Assembly: GCA_022447525.1 (NCBI GenBank)
Contig: JAKVBA010000033.1
Span: forward strand, 1-54,478
Direction of reading: 5' to 3'
Source of the DNA: Gammaproteobacteria bacterium
GTDB taxonomy: Bacteria; Pseudomonadota; Gammaproteobacteria; Arenicellales; Arenicellaceae
DNA length: 54,478 nucleotides
Part shown: positions 45,441 through 54,366 of the stretch, in pieces
How positions within the stretch are numbered: position 1 is the first letter of the stretch
Layout of the letters: every line of letters starts with the position of its first letter
Notes under the pieces: model-generated
Told to the model about the DNA's origin: nothing
Databases searched by the model: none
What the model saw: only the letters and a program-made list of their open reading frames with translations
Made by a program: the position numbers and the translations under genes

Positions 45441-46499
45441 ATGAATAAAACCAAAGTATCGATTATTGGCGGTTCCGGCTTTCTCTCGGCTGAGTTAATG
45501 CGTAACCTCCTGGTTCGAGATGATGTCGAGTTTCTACGGGTGTCTAGTAAAGACCACATTGGTCAAAATATCGGTCAGGTGCATCGCACTTTTTACGGAT
45601 TAAGTGATCTTGTTCTGGAGGATATTCCTCCGACGGAATGCGTCGATGGTGCTGACATTGTGTTCTTAGCGATGCCGCACATCACAACTGCGAAGGTTGC
45701 GATGGACTTATTCGATACTAATGTTCGTATTATTGATTTGTCCGGCGATTTTAGGCTGAAAGAGTTAGATGATTACACTCGTGTTTATGCACCTAATCAC
45801 CCTTGTCCAGAAAGGCTAGGTACTTTTGTTTATGGAATGCCTGAATTATTTGCTGATGAAATTCGTAATGCTCAATATGTCGCCAATCCGGGATGTTTTG
45901 CAACGTGTATAGCAGCCTCATTGTTGCCGTTGGCAAAGCAAGGACAACTGAGTGGTCACACCGTGCGGTTGGTTGCCCTTACCGGGTCGAGTGGTTCAGG
46001 TGTACATCCTCAAGCGGGCAACCACCATACCATTCGGAGTAATAATATAAAGGCGTATAAGGTATTCAATCATCAGCATACCCCTGAAATACTACAGACG
46101 CTGCGAGCTGCCGGAGGGGAGCAAGTATCACTTGACTTTGTGCCAGTATCAGCGCCTTTGTCTAGAGGGATGATGTCGATCGCACAAGTTGATGCGCCCG
46201 ATGACATCAGTGAAGATGAATTACGTCAGCAATATGAAGACTTCTTTGCTGACTACCCGCTGATTTCAGTATTGCCGAAGGGTATGACACCTGAGGTTGT
46301 GTCGGTTAAAAATACTCTTAGAATAGAAATTGGCCTTGATATCAAGACCGATGAGGTTTCGGGAAAACGAACCCTATGTGCTATTGCTGCTTTGGATAAT
46401 TTAATAAAAGGCGGTGCTGGTCAGGCTATACAAAACTTTAATTTGATGACTGGCAAAGAAAACGCGTATCAATTACAACAACCCGGGATGTGGCCATAG
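45441..46499 (+). CDS. argC: N-acyl-gamma-glutamyl-phosphate reductase ArgC
   Basis: This 352-residue NADP-dependent reductase interconverts N-acetyl (or N-succinyl) glutamyl 5-phosphate and the 5-semialdehyde. The Rossmann motif is GGSGFLSAEL; the catalytic Cys152 lies in ANPGCFAT and the general-base His213 in FNHQHTPEI. The loop between them, with ALTGSSGSGVHPQ then HHTIRSNNIKAYK, looks closer to the LysY/Bacteroidetes-type branch than to E. coli ArgC; this is a visual judgement. Biosynthetic in most organisms, but here it lies 15 bp behind astE in a catabolic operon, so reverse operation on the succinylated semialdehyde is possible. No other arginine-synthesis genes except argB flank it. 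Confidence 0.93.
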   Translation: MNKTKVSIIGGSGFLSAELMRNLLVRDDVEFLRVSSKDHIGQNIGQVHRTFYGLSDLVLEDIPPTECVDGADIVFLAMPHITTAKVAMDLFDTNVRIIDLSGDFRLKELDDYTRVYAPNHPCPERLGTFVYGMPELFADEIRNAQYVANPGCFATCIAASLLPLAKQGQLSGHTVRLVALTGSSGSGVHPQAGNHHTIRSNNIKAYKVFNHQHTPEILQTLRAAGGEQVSLDFVPVSAPLSRGMMSIAQVDAPDDISEDELRQQYEDFFADYPLISVLPKGMTPEVVSVKNTLRIEIGLDIKTDEVSGKRTLCAIAALDNLIKGGAGQAIQNFNLMTGKENAYQLQQPGMWP

Positions 46500-46525
46500 A
46501 AGTTTTTAGTGATAGCGAGTTGACA

Positions 46526-47377
46526 ATGCACCTGAAAAATTCGGAATCGCACCAAAGAAAGAACCCGATTGCTGTTATAAAAGTCGGCGGCGACATGGTG
46601 CTACAAGACAGCGATAGGCTTGCGTTAGCCTCCAATATTAATGATCTTTTGAAGTCAGGTTGGCGCTGTGTTGTGCTACACGGCGGAGGGCCACAACTTA
46701 ATGTATTGCAACAGATTCATGGACTTACTCCACATAAGATTGAAGGTCGGAGGATCACATCGTTAAGTGACTTGAAGGTGGTTAAACAGGCCTTATGCGG
46801 TGAGGTAAACGTTGATTTAGTCTCTGCGTTAGTAGGGCAGGGTATTTCAGCGTTCGGATGCCACGGTGCTTCCGGACAGTTGATCAAAGCCAGCAAACGT
46901 CCACCGATGGACCTCGGCCCGAAGGGAGTGGTTGATTTCGGTGAGGTTGGAGATGTTGTGAAAATCAAAACTAAGATACTTGACACATTATTGGAGGCTG
47001 AGCAGGTCCCAGTAATCGCTTCGCTTGGAATCGATGATCAGGGCAGAGTCTTTAACATTAATGCAGACACCACTGTTGCAGCTATCGCAAGCGCTTTACG
47101 AGCGGATTTATTAATACTTTCCACTAAGGTTGGCGGTATATTCGAAAATATCGATAAACCAGAAACGCGAATTCCTAAGGTTTCACCCAAAATTGCTGAG
47201 CGCTTAATTGATGATCAAATAATCACCGATGGAATGATCCCCAAAGTACGTGAATCTCTCGGATTATTGACCAAAGGAGTTGCTAAAATAGCGATAACCA
47301 ATGCCGCTAATTCCGGTGGGTTTTTAAAAATTGCACAAGGATCGAAACGCATAGGAACAATTCTTGTTAGGGATTAA
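46526..47377 (+). CDS. argB: N-acyl-glutamate kinase ArgB (amino-acid kinase family)
   Basis: This amino-acid-kinase fold protein phosphorylates N-acetylglutamate or a related N-acyl-glutamate. IKVGGDMVL is the N-terminal glycine-rich phosphate loop, VLHGGGPQLN the second, then VFNINADTTVAAIA and the ITDGMIPKVRESL segment. From the ATG at 46526 it has 283 residues. A GTG at 46490 would add 12 residues and overlap argC by 10 bp; neither start has a strong ribosome-binding site. There is no fused acetyltransferase domain as in the Xanthomonas enzyme. It is the last gene of the ast-arg unit. In reverse it would make ATP from an acyl-glutamyl phosphate. Confidence 0.9.
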   Translation: MHLKNSESHQRKNPIAVIKVGGDMVLQDSDRLALASNINDLLKSGWRCVVLHGGGPQLNVLQQIHGLTPHKIEGRRITSLSDLKVVKQALCGEVNVDLVSALVGQGISAFGCHGASGQLIKASKRPPMDLGPKGVVDFGEVGDVVKIKTKILDTLLEAEQVPVIASLGIDDQGRVFNINADTTVAAIASALRADLLILSTKVGGIFENIDKPETRIPKVSPKIAERLIDDQIITDGMIPKVRESLGLLTKGVAKIAITNAANSGGFLKIAQGSKRIGTILVRD

Positions 47378-47500
47378 ACTGGCATTTTCCACAGACGTAG
47401 TTAGCTAAAAAGTTAGAGTTTGACATGCACCAATTCGAGTTGTGCGAATCACTGCAATTTGTCTTTTTGGGCTTCACTAATTGGTTGTTACACTACCGCC

Positions 47501-49684
47501 ATGAAACGCAAAAGTAGATCGATAATAAAAATTGTACTGTCTTTGAGTCTAATTCTCGTGCTGGGCGCCGGCTACTATCTTTACGACCCGAATGATAGCA
47601 ATCCAAGTGCATCCAGTCTGGCGAAAGGTTCCGAGAGTTTTGATGTTGAAATCATTCGCGACCAATGGGGTGTGCCTCATGTTTTTGGTCAGACCGACGC
47701 GGATGTTGCTTTTGGGCTCGCCTATGCTCATGCGGAAGATGATTTTCAGACCATTCAGGAAACCGTAGCGGCGACACGAGGTGTACTAGCAAGCTACCGA
47801 GGTAAAGCGTCAGCTCCGATAGATTACATAGTACGGTTGATGGGAATTTGGGAGATGCTGGAGAAAAACTATGGCAACATTCCAGATGACGTGAAGAATC
47901 TTGTTGATGGCTACGCAGCGGGGATAAATTTGTATGCCTCCCAAAACCCTAACTCGACCTGGCAAGGGCTGGCGCCTTTCACGGGCAAAGACATTATTGC
48001 CGGGTTTATGTTTAAAACTCCATTCTTCTATGGTTTCGATAAGCATCTCCAAGACTTATTCAATGAGGATCGAGATGTTGAAGTCGCCTTGGCTCCAAAC
48101 CGTACAACGAAAGCCTGGCAATTACAAAGACAAGGGACAAATGATCTGGGTTCTAATGCGATAGCTGTGCGAGCCTCTCGTTCAACTGACGCCACGACCC
48201 GATTGTTGATTAACTCCCATCAACCTATGACTGGCCCAGTTGCGTGGTACGAAGCACGTCTTGTGTCAGAGCAGGGGCTTGATATATATGGCGGCTTGTT
48301 CCCGGGCACACCAGTGATTTTACACGGCTTTAATCGGAGCCTAGGATGGGCTAATACGGTGAATCACATTGATTTAGTGGATACTTATAGACTCGAGCTC
48401 AATCCCAATCAGCCTAATCAGTATTTACTAGACGGTCAGTGGAGAGACTTCGAAGTTAGTCATGCCCTATTTAAAGTCAAGCTATGGGGGCCATTTATGT
48501 GGTCAGTCAAGCGAGAAGTGTTACGAAGTGCCCATGGGCCGGTGATACGAAATGGTGACAAAGCTATCGCGGTGCGCTATGCGGGGATGAACGAGCTTCG
48601 GCAACTTGAACAATACTATCGGTTAAACAAGGCGCAATCTTGGTCTGAGTTTTACTCGGCGATGGAAATGAATGCGCTGCCGAGTATTAACTATATTTAC
48701 GCTGATAAAGACGACACAATCGCGTTCGTCCACAATGCACAATACCCTGCAAGAAATGATGCATGGGATTGGAAAAATGATTTGCCGGGCAATGACAGCT
48801 CCTTGATTTGGAAAGAATATCTTCCATTCGAGCGAGTTCCGCTGTTGCTGAATCCGCAGAGTGGTTTGATCTTTAATGCGAATAACACTCCTTTTGTGTC
48901 AACTGATGGAGAAGACAACTTAGTTGAGGTTGATTTCCCTCAATCGATGGGGTTGGCTAAGGACAATACTAATCGAGCTTATCGCCTCATGGAAATGAAT
49001 GATGGAGTCACAAAGATTTCGAAACAGACGTTGTTGCAGCAGAAGTTTGATATCGAATATTCCAAACAGTCTGAATATTATAAAATACTAGAAAAGGTTT
49101 TGGCACAGGATTGGTCGGATGATCGCAGTTTGGTTGAGGTTCAAAATAGGATCAAAGCATGGGATAGGAAGGCTAATATAGATAACCGCTACACGGCATT
49201 ACCAATACAAATACTACGTAATATTTTACGAGCACAAGACCCTGAAGATCATTCGCCGGAAACCCTCAGAGAAGCTGCCCAGCATGCTGTTGAAAAACTA
49301 ACAGAGGTGTATGGGCGGGTCGATCCCAAATGGGGTGAGACAAATCGATTAATTCGAGGTGATTTTGATAAGCCAGTCAACGGCGGCCCTGATTTGTTGA
49401 GAGCTATTTATTCTATGGAAGAGACCGAAGACGGCCGTCCATACGCGACTCATGGCGACACCTGGATGGCGCTCGTCGAATGGTCTGCAAACGGCGAGCA
49501 AAGAGCGGATGTTCTTCATCAGTTTGGTAGCGCTACGCTTGCACAAAGCTCCAGACATTATTCCGATCAGGCGAATTTGTTTGTTGAGGAAAAATGGCGA
49601 ACAGCAATACTCAGTAAAGAAGAGGTATTGAAAAGCGCCTCTCGCGTTTACTCGCCTGGATCAGCTTCGTCGTCTCAACCCTAA
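47501..49684 (+). CDS. Penicillin acylase family Ntn-hydrolase, exported
   Basis: This 727-residue precursor has an N-terminal hydrophobic signal or anchor at about 9-28. The alpha chain shows RDQWGVPHVFGQTDADVAFGLAYAHAEDDF. The maturation site is before Ser218 in TNDLGSNAIAV, whose Ser becomes the N-terminal nucleophile of the beta chain. The beta chain has NSHQPMTGPVAWYE and LGWANTVNHIDLVDTY. The family cleaves amides such as acyl-homoserine lactones, beta-lactam side chains or bile-acid-like conjugates; the natural substrate is unknown. I chose ATG 47501, which starts MKRKSRSIIK, over the TTG at 47420. It lies 123 bp after argB. Confidence 0.9.
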   Translation: MKRKSRSIIKIVLSLSLILVLGAGYYLYDPNDSNPSASSLAKGSESFDVEIIRDQWGVPHVFGQTDADVAFGLAYAHAEDDFQTIQETVAATRGVLASYRGKASAPIDYIVRLMGIWEMLEKNYGNIPDDVKNLVDGYAAGINLYASQNPNSTWQGLAPFTGKDIIAGFMFKTPFFYGFDKHLQDLFNEDRDVEVALAPNRTTKAWQLQRQGTNDLGSNAIAVRASRSTDATTRLLINSHQPMTGPVAWYEARLVSEQGLDIYGGLFPGTPVILHGFNRSLGWANTVNHIDLVDTYRLELNPNQPNQYLLDGQWRDFEVSHALFKVKLWGPFMWSVKREVLRSAHGPVIRNGDKAIAVRYAGMNELRQLEQYYRLNKAQSWSEFYSAMEMNALPSINYIYADKDDTIAFVHNAQYPARNDAWDWKNDLPGNDSSLIWKEYLPFERVPLLLNPQSGLIFNANNTPFVSTDGEDNLVEVDFPQSMGLAKDNTNRAYRLMEMNDGVTKISKQTLLQQKFDIEYSKQSEYYKILEKVLAQDWSDDRSLVEVQNRIKAWDRKANIDNRYTALPIQILRNILRAQDPEDHSPETLREAAQHAVEKLTEVYGRVDPKWGETNRLIRGDFDKPVNGGPDLLRAIYSMEETEDGRPYATHGDTWMALVEWSANGEQRADVLHQFGSATLAQSSRHYSDQANLFVEEKWRTAILSKEEVLKSASRVYSPGSASSSQP

Positions 49685-49887
49685 CATACACAAATAATGT
49701 ACAAGCATCCAACAGACGTTACTTTTAGCGCAGACGGATGATCGATCACAGGTTACCAAGGCAATACAATTGCACTAGTTTGAGATTAATTAGCTTTCAT
49801 TGACGAGCTGAACCATATTCACGTGTCAGAACGGAGGTTCTGGTTATACTGTTGCTAAACCAAGTTAACGTATAATTGGAGTGAGTA

Positions 49888-51063
49888 ATGGATAACGCGT
49901 TTTCCGCTGCGGACATAGAATTTCAACGAGAAGTTCGAGAATTCTTTAGCAATGAATTTACCCCAGACCTTAAAGCAAGAGCTCAAGAAGGCTCAGATGT
50001 AAAGGGTGTTGCGATCGAATGGCAACACAAACTTTACGAGAAGGGCTGGATTGCACCAGGTTGGCCCAAGGAGTTGGGAGGTACTGGTTGGAGCCCGGTA
50101 CAAAAATTTATCTTTGAAACAGAGCGTTGTGAGGCCGGAGCACCTGATGTCGTTCCTTTCGGTTTAAAAATGGTAGCACCAGTCATTATTCACTTTGGTA
50201 ATGATGAGCAAAAAGCCAGATTCCTTCCACGAATCTTAAAAAGTGAAGACTGGTGGTGTCAGGGTTATTCTGAGCCAGGTTCAGGGTCAGACCTTGCCGC
50301 ATTGCAGACGAAGGCCTCGCGAGATGGTGACCACTATGTGGTAAATGGCGCAAAAATATGGACTACCTATGCACAATATGCTGACTGGATTTTTTGTTTG
50401 GTTAGAACTGGTAACTTCGAAAAAAAGCAACAGGGCATTAGCTTTTTGCTAATTGATATGAAATCAGAGGGTGTCAAGGTCAATCCAATTCATTCGATAG
50501 ACAACCATCATAGTCTGAATGAAGTTGTATTCGATAACGTCAGGGTGCCAGTTGAAAATCTGATTGGGCAAGAAAACCAGGGCTGGACCTACGCTAAGGC
50601 GTTATTGGCGCATGAAAGGACTTCGATTGCCGAAGTATCAAATAGTAAGCGAAACTTGGCTGAAATTATTGAACTCGCTAAGCATCAAACTAACCATAAA
50701 GGCCGCCTGATTGATGATCCTTATTTTCAAAGTCGCTTGTCTGATATAGAAATAGAACTGATGGCGCTCGAGTATATGGATCTTCGCGTTTTGGCATCGA
50801 TGAGTGCTGGTGACACACCTGGGCCTGAAGCGTCTCTATTGAAGATCAAAGGCACCGAAATCCAACAAGCGTTGCAAGAGTTACGCATGGAGACCATTGG
50901 TGCATACTCAGCATCACTGCGCCAAGATTCTTATCAAAATGAATTACATAAAGAAGGCTCGTCTGCACGTAAAGAGTATATGTATGGGCGTGCAGCCACT
51001 ATTTATGGAGGCTCAAACGAAGTGCAAAGAAACGTGATCGCAAAAGCCGTATTGGGTCTATAA
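49888..51063 (+). CDS. Acyl-CoA dehydrogenase, larger subunit type (PimC/FadE29-like)
   Basis: This 391-residue acyl-CoA dehydrogenase opens the beta-oxidation operon. It contains QGYSEPGSGSDLAALQT and VNGAKIWTTYAQYADW in the FAD-binding middle domain, and the probable catalytic base Glu243 in LLAHERTSIAEV. The C terminus MYGRAATIYGGSNEVQRNVIAKAVLGL is the FAD-contact helix. Such proteins commonly pair with a second half-size paralogue as in pimeloyl-CoA dehydrogenase or the mycobacterial steroid side-chain enzymes. The partner here starts 26 bp downstream. Substrate unknown; neighbouring thiolase and HADH show that it belongs to an oxidation spiral. Confidence 0.9.
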   Translation: MDNAFSAADIEFQREVREFFSNEFTPDLKARAQEGSDVKGVAIEWQHKLYEKGWIAPGWPKELGGTGWSPVQKFIFETERCEAGAPDVVPFGLKMVAPVIIHFGNDEQKARFLPRILKSEDWWCQGYSEPGSGSDLAALQTKASRDGDHYVVNGAKIWTTYAQYADWIFCLVRTGNFEKKQQGISFLLIDMKSEGVKVNPIHSIDNHHSLNEVVFDNVRVPVENLIGQENQGWTYAKALLAHERTSIAEVSNSKRNLAEIIELAKHQTNHKGRLIDDPYFQSRLSDIEIELMALEYMDLRVLASMSAGDTPGPEASLLKIKGTEIQQALQELRMETIGAYSASLRQDSYQNELHKEGSSARKEYMYGRAATIYGGSNEVQRNVIAKAVLGL

Positions 51064-51089
51064 GCTAGAAAACGTAAAGGTATTAAAGA

Positions 51090-52226
51090 ATGAACTTTGA
51101 ATTTAACGAAGAACAGATGATGCTTAAAGATAGCATCATTAAATGGTCACAAGATAATTATAGTTTTGACCAACGACGTGTTTCCGCTGATAATCCTGAG
51201 GGTTTCAGTCGTGCACATTGGGCAACCTTTGCTGAGTTAGGGTGGTTATCTGTGCCATTTGCCGAAGAGTATGGTGGCTATGGTGGTAGCATCATTGATT
51301 TGGCAGCAATCATGCAAGAGTTTGGCAAAATGCTCGCGACCGAGCCACTGGTACCGACCATGGTCTTGTTTGGTGGGGTGCTATCAGCTTCCAGCAACGA
51401 GGACATCAAAACAGAGCTTATTCCCCAAATCATAGACGGTAGCCTTCTGGGTGCAGTAGCAATCTATGAACCACAGTCGCGCTTTGATATGAGCAACATC
51501 ACAACGTCGGCTTCTGTCGAGGGTGATGGTTATCTTCTAAATGGAAGTAAATCGGTGGTACTTGGTGGCGCAGTGGCTGATAAAATTTTGGTGCTAGCTA
51601 GGACCTCAGGTGAGCAAAATGATGAAGTCGGTGTTAGCTTATTTGTCATCGATGGCAATGCTGATGGCGTGAGTCGTAATGCGTTTGAGTTAATGGATGG
51701 TCAACAGGCATGTGACGTTGTTTTACAAAACACGCCAGCTACTTTGGTGAGTGAGTTAGATCAGGCATACGGACCACTCATGGATGCTATGCAATCGATC
51801 AGTGTCGCGCTAGCAGCCGAAGCAACCGGTATTATGGAGCGACTCAATCTCACCACGGTTGAATACACCAAAACTCGCAAACAATTTGGTGTCCCAATCA
51901 GTTCTTTTCAAGCTCTCCAGCATAGAATGGTGGACACTTTCATGGCCTACGAGCAGGTCAAGTCATTGTTGGTGGGTACTTTGTGCGAATTGACTGACGA
52001 TAAATCTTCGCCGGAGCGAGCTAGTAAACTTGTGTCGGCTTTACGCACCCTAGTTGCCAAAAACGGTAAGCTTATCGGTGATGAAGCTATACAACTGCAT
52101 GGCGGTATGGGTTTGACAGACGAATTGGATGTTGGTCATTATGTTAAACGTTTGATGATGATCAATCTGATGTTTGGTAATGCAGACTTTTACCAACAAC
52201 AATTCAATGAAGTCGCATACGGTTAG
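51090..52226 (+). CDS. Acyl-CoA dehydrogenase, smaller subunit type (PimD/FadE28-like)
   Basis: This 378-residue protein belongs to the partner group of heteromeric acyl-CoA dehydrogenases. The middle domain is divergent: where typical enzymes read SEPxxGSD, this one reads AIYEPQSRFDMSNI. The C-terminal half has TRKQFGVPISSFQALQHR and AIQLHGGMGLTDELDVGHYVKRL, both FAD-contact segments. No catalytic Glu is evident at the position used by the larger subunit. It probably forms an alpha2-beta2 complex with the product of the gene 26 bp upstream. It precedes the HADH gene by 3 bp, which suggests strong coupling. Confidence 0.88.
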   Translation: MNFEFNEEQMMLKDSIIKWSQDNYSFDQRRVSADNPEGFSRAHWATFAELGWLSVPFAEEYGGYGGSIIDLAAIMQEFGKMLATEPLVPTMVLFGGVLSASSNEDIKTELIPQIIDGSLLGAVAIYEPQSRFDMSNITTSASVEGDGYLLNGSKSVVLGGAVADKILVLARTSGEQNDEVGVSLFVIDGNADGVSRNAFELMDGQQACDVVLQNTPATLVSELDQAYGPLMDAMQSISVALAAEATGIMERLNLTTVEYTKTRKQFGVPISSFQALQHRMVDTFMAYEQVKSLLVGTLCELTDDKSSPERASKLVSALRTLVAKNGKLIGDEAIQLHGGMGLTDELDVGHYVKRLMMINLMFGNADFYQQQFNEVAYG

Positions 52227-52229
52227 GCT

Positions 52230-53132
52230 ATGAAGTCGATAGATGACATAAATCGTATTTTGGTTGCGGGCGCAGGTACGCTTGGAATGCGTATAGCCCT
52301 TAGGTGTGCTTTGGATGGTTACCAAGTAAATATGTTCGACATAAATTCCGAACAATTAAAAACAGCCGTGAGCATGCAGGCCCATATTGCCGGGAAATTA
52401 CTAAAAGACGGTGATGTGAGTGCCGAGCAAGTGGCGTTGGCACAGCAGAGTATTGCAGTCTATGATGACTTGGATGAGGCAGTGATAGGCATTGATCTGG
52501 TGAGCGAATCCGTTGTAGAAGATCTTGATATCAAGTTCGCCTTCTACCGAGATTTAAGTCCTAAACTTGAACGTGGAACAATTGTCACAACTAATACTTC
52601 GTATTTGTTGCCGTCTCAATTAGTGAGTGCAGTGCGTGAGCCAGAAAACTTTTGCGCCTTGCATTTTCATGACGTTTTTACGCAAGTAGTATTGGACGTG
52701 ATGCCTCATCCAACTACTTCTCAACAAACCGTGGATTTGTTGATGGAATTCGGTAAACGAATTAATCATGTTCCAGTCTATATCCAAAAGGAAAACAATG
52801 GCTATATTTTCAACGCTATGTTTGGTGAGATCTTGGCGAAAGCCGGAGAGATGTATGTCAACGGGGTTGGCAGTATCGAAGACATTGATCGCTCATGGAT
52901 GGGGAATTTTCATACACCGTCTGGGCCATTCGGAATGTTGGATCTCATTGGTCTTGATACTGCCTGGCACATCATGGCAAAGAATATGAGGCCAGAAGTA
53001 AAACCATTTGCCGATGAGTTGAAACGTCGTATCGATGCAGGGGATTTGGGTTATAAGACAGGAGCAGGTTTTTACGCCTACCCAAGACCTGAATATACCA
53101 AGCCTGGCTTTTTGACGAGCCAGTCTAAATAG
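52230..53132 (+). CDS. 3-hydroxyacyl-CoA dehydrogenase, NAD-dependent
   Basis: This 300-residue stand-alone HADH-type enzyme is not fused to an enoyl-CoA hydratase domain. The Rossmann motif is VAGAGTLGMRIA. Further landmarks are TTNTSYLLPSQL, the ALHFHDV segment with a catalytic-type His, and GPFGMLDLIGLD in the C-terminal helical domain. It oxidises 3-hydroxyacyl-CoA to 3-ketoacyl-CoA. Most of the family reads FFNP after the His, while this one reads FHDV, so substrate preference may differ. The gene begins 3 bp after the second acyl-CoA dehydrogenase stop and is 33 bp before the thiolase. Confidence 0.92.
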   Translation: MKSIDDINRILVAGAGTLGMRIALRCALDGYQVNMFDINSEQLKTAVSMQAHIAGKLLKDGDVSAEQVALAQQSIAVYDDLDEAVIGIDLVSESVVEDLDIKFAFYRDLSPKLERGTIVTTNTSYLLPSQLVSAVREPENFCALHFHDVFTQVVLDVMPHPTTSQQTVDLLMEFGKRINHVPVYIQKENNGYIFNAMFGEILAKAGEMYVNGVGSIEDIDRSWMGNFHTPSGPFGMLDLIGLDTAWHIMAKNMRPEVKPFADELKRRIDAGDLGYKTGAGFYAYPRPEYTKPGFLTSQSK

Positions 53133-53165
53133 GACCCCAATCAGCTTATTTATCGGAGAATAAAA

Positions 53166-54344
53166 ATGAAAGAAGCCGTTATCGTCTCTACCGCAAGAAC
53201 GCCTATTGGCAAGGCATACAAAGGTGGATTTAATAACCTTAATGGACCAACACTCGGTGCCGCTGCGGTTTCAGCGGCGATAGAACGAGCGGGTATTGAA
53301 GCAGAGGAGATAGACGATGTGATTATGGGAGCGGCCCTGCAGCAAGGGAGTACGGGTGGCAATGTGGCGAGGCAGATAGCACTGCGCTCCGGTTTGCCCG
53401 TTACTGTCTCTGGTATGACCATTGATCGACAGTGCTCATCGGGTTTGATGTCTGTTGCCACCGCTGCAAAACAAATTATCAGTGATGGACAGTCCGTGAC
53501 CGTTGGGGGAGGGTTGGACAGCATCAGTCTTGTTCAGAACGATAAGATGAACATGCATCGAGCCATTGACCAAGAATTGGTAGCAATGCATCCGCATATT
53601 TACATGCCGATGTTACAAACCGCAGAAGTGGTGGCAGAGCGTTATGGTATTTCCCGTGATGAAATGGATGCCTATGGTCTTCAATCTCAGCAACGAACGG
53701 CCGCTGGCTACGAGGCAGGTCGTTTCGATCAAGAGCTTACTCCGGTTAGTTGCACAAAATTAGTTTTTGATAAAGAAACCAACCAGACCTCAGAGCAAGA
53801 AGTGACGGTGACTCGGGATGAAGGAGTCAGAGCGACAACGGCTGAAGGTCTAGCAAGTTTGAAAACCGTTATCGAGGGTGGCACGATTACTGCGGGCAAT
53901 GCGTCACAACTTTCGGATGGGGCCTCGGCCCAAGTGCTGATGGATGCTAGACTTGCAGAGCAGCGAAATATAGAACCCCTTGGGATCTATAGAGGTATTG
54001 CGGTAGCCGGCTGCAAGCCAGATGAGATGGGTATTGGTCCGGTCTTTGCAGTGCCAAAACTACTAAAAGCAAATGGTTTAAAAACCGATGATATCGGTCT
54101 CTGGGAGTTAAATGAGGCCTTTGCCGTCCAAGTGCTGTATTGTCGCGATCACATTGGGATTGATAACGACAAACTTAATGTTAATGGCGGAGCTATATCG
54201 GTGGGACACCCTTATGGTATGAGCGGTTCTCGTATGGTTGGGCACGCCCTAATTGAGGGTAAAAGACGCGGTGTTAAATACGTCGTAATTACCATGTGTG
54301 TTGGTGGTGGCATGGGTGCTGCGGGGTTATTTGAGGTAGTCTAG
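53166..54344 (+). CDS. Acetyl-CoA acyltransferase (thiolase)
   Basis: This 392-residue thiolase cleaves 3-ketoacyl-CoA with CoA to acetyl-CoA and a shortened acyl-CoA. The nucleophile Cys90 is in TIDRQCSSG, His348 in [11 protein letters not shown] and the general acid Cys378 in [17 protein letters not shown] is also present. AATAAAA-type leader and GGAG precede the ATG. It is the fourth gene of the operon, downstream of HADH. No enoyl-CoA hydratase is present, so that step must be coded elsewhere. Confidence 0.96.
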   Translation: MKEAVIVSTARTPIGKAYKGGFNNLNGPTLGAAAVSAAIERAGIEAEEIDDVIMGAALQQGSTGGNVARQIALRSGLPVTVSGMTIDRQCSSGLMSVATAAKQIISDGQSVTVGGGLDSISLVQNDKMNMHRAIDQELVAMHPHIYMPMLQTAEVVAERYGISRDEMDAYGLQSQQRTAAGYEAGRFDQELTPVSCTKLVFDKETNQTSEQEVTVTRDEGVRATTAEGLASLKTVIEGGTITAGNASQLSDGASAQVLMDARLAEQRNIEPLGIYRGIAVAGCKPDEMGIGPVFAVPKLLKANGLKTDDIGLWELNEAFAVQVLYCRDHIGIDNDKLNVNGGAISVGHPYGMSGSRMVGHALIEGKRRGVKYVVITMCVGGGMGAAGLFEVV

Positions 54345-54366
54345 TTGGTCAATTGAGGAGATGGCA

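Noticed and set aside
49720-49887. RNA gene or small protein ahead of the acyl-CoA dehydrogenase operon
   Set aside because: No cloverleaf, hairpin with T-run or coding frame could be supported.
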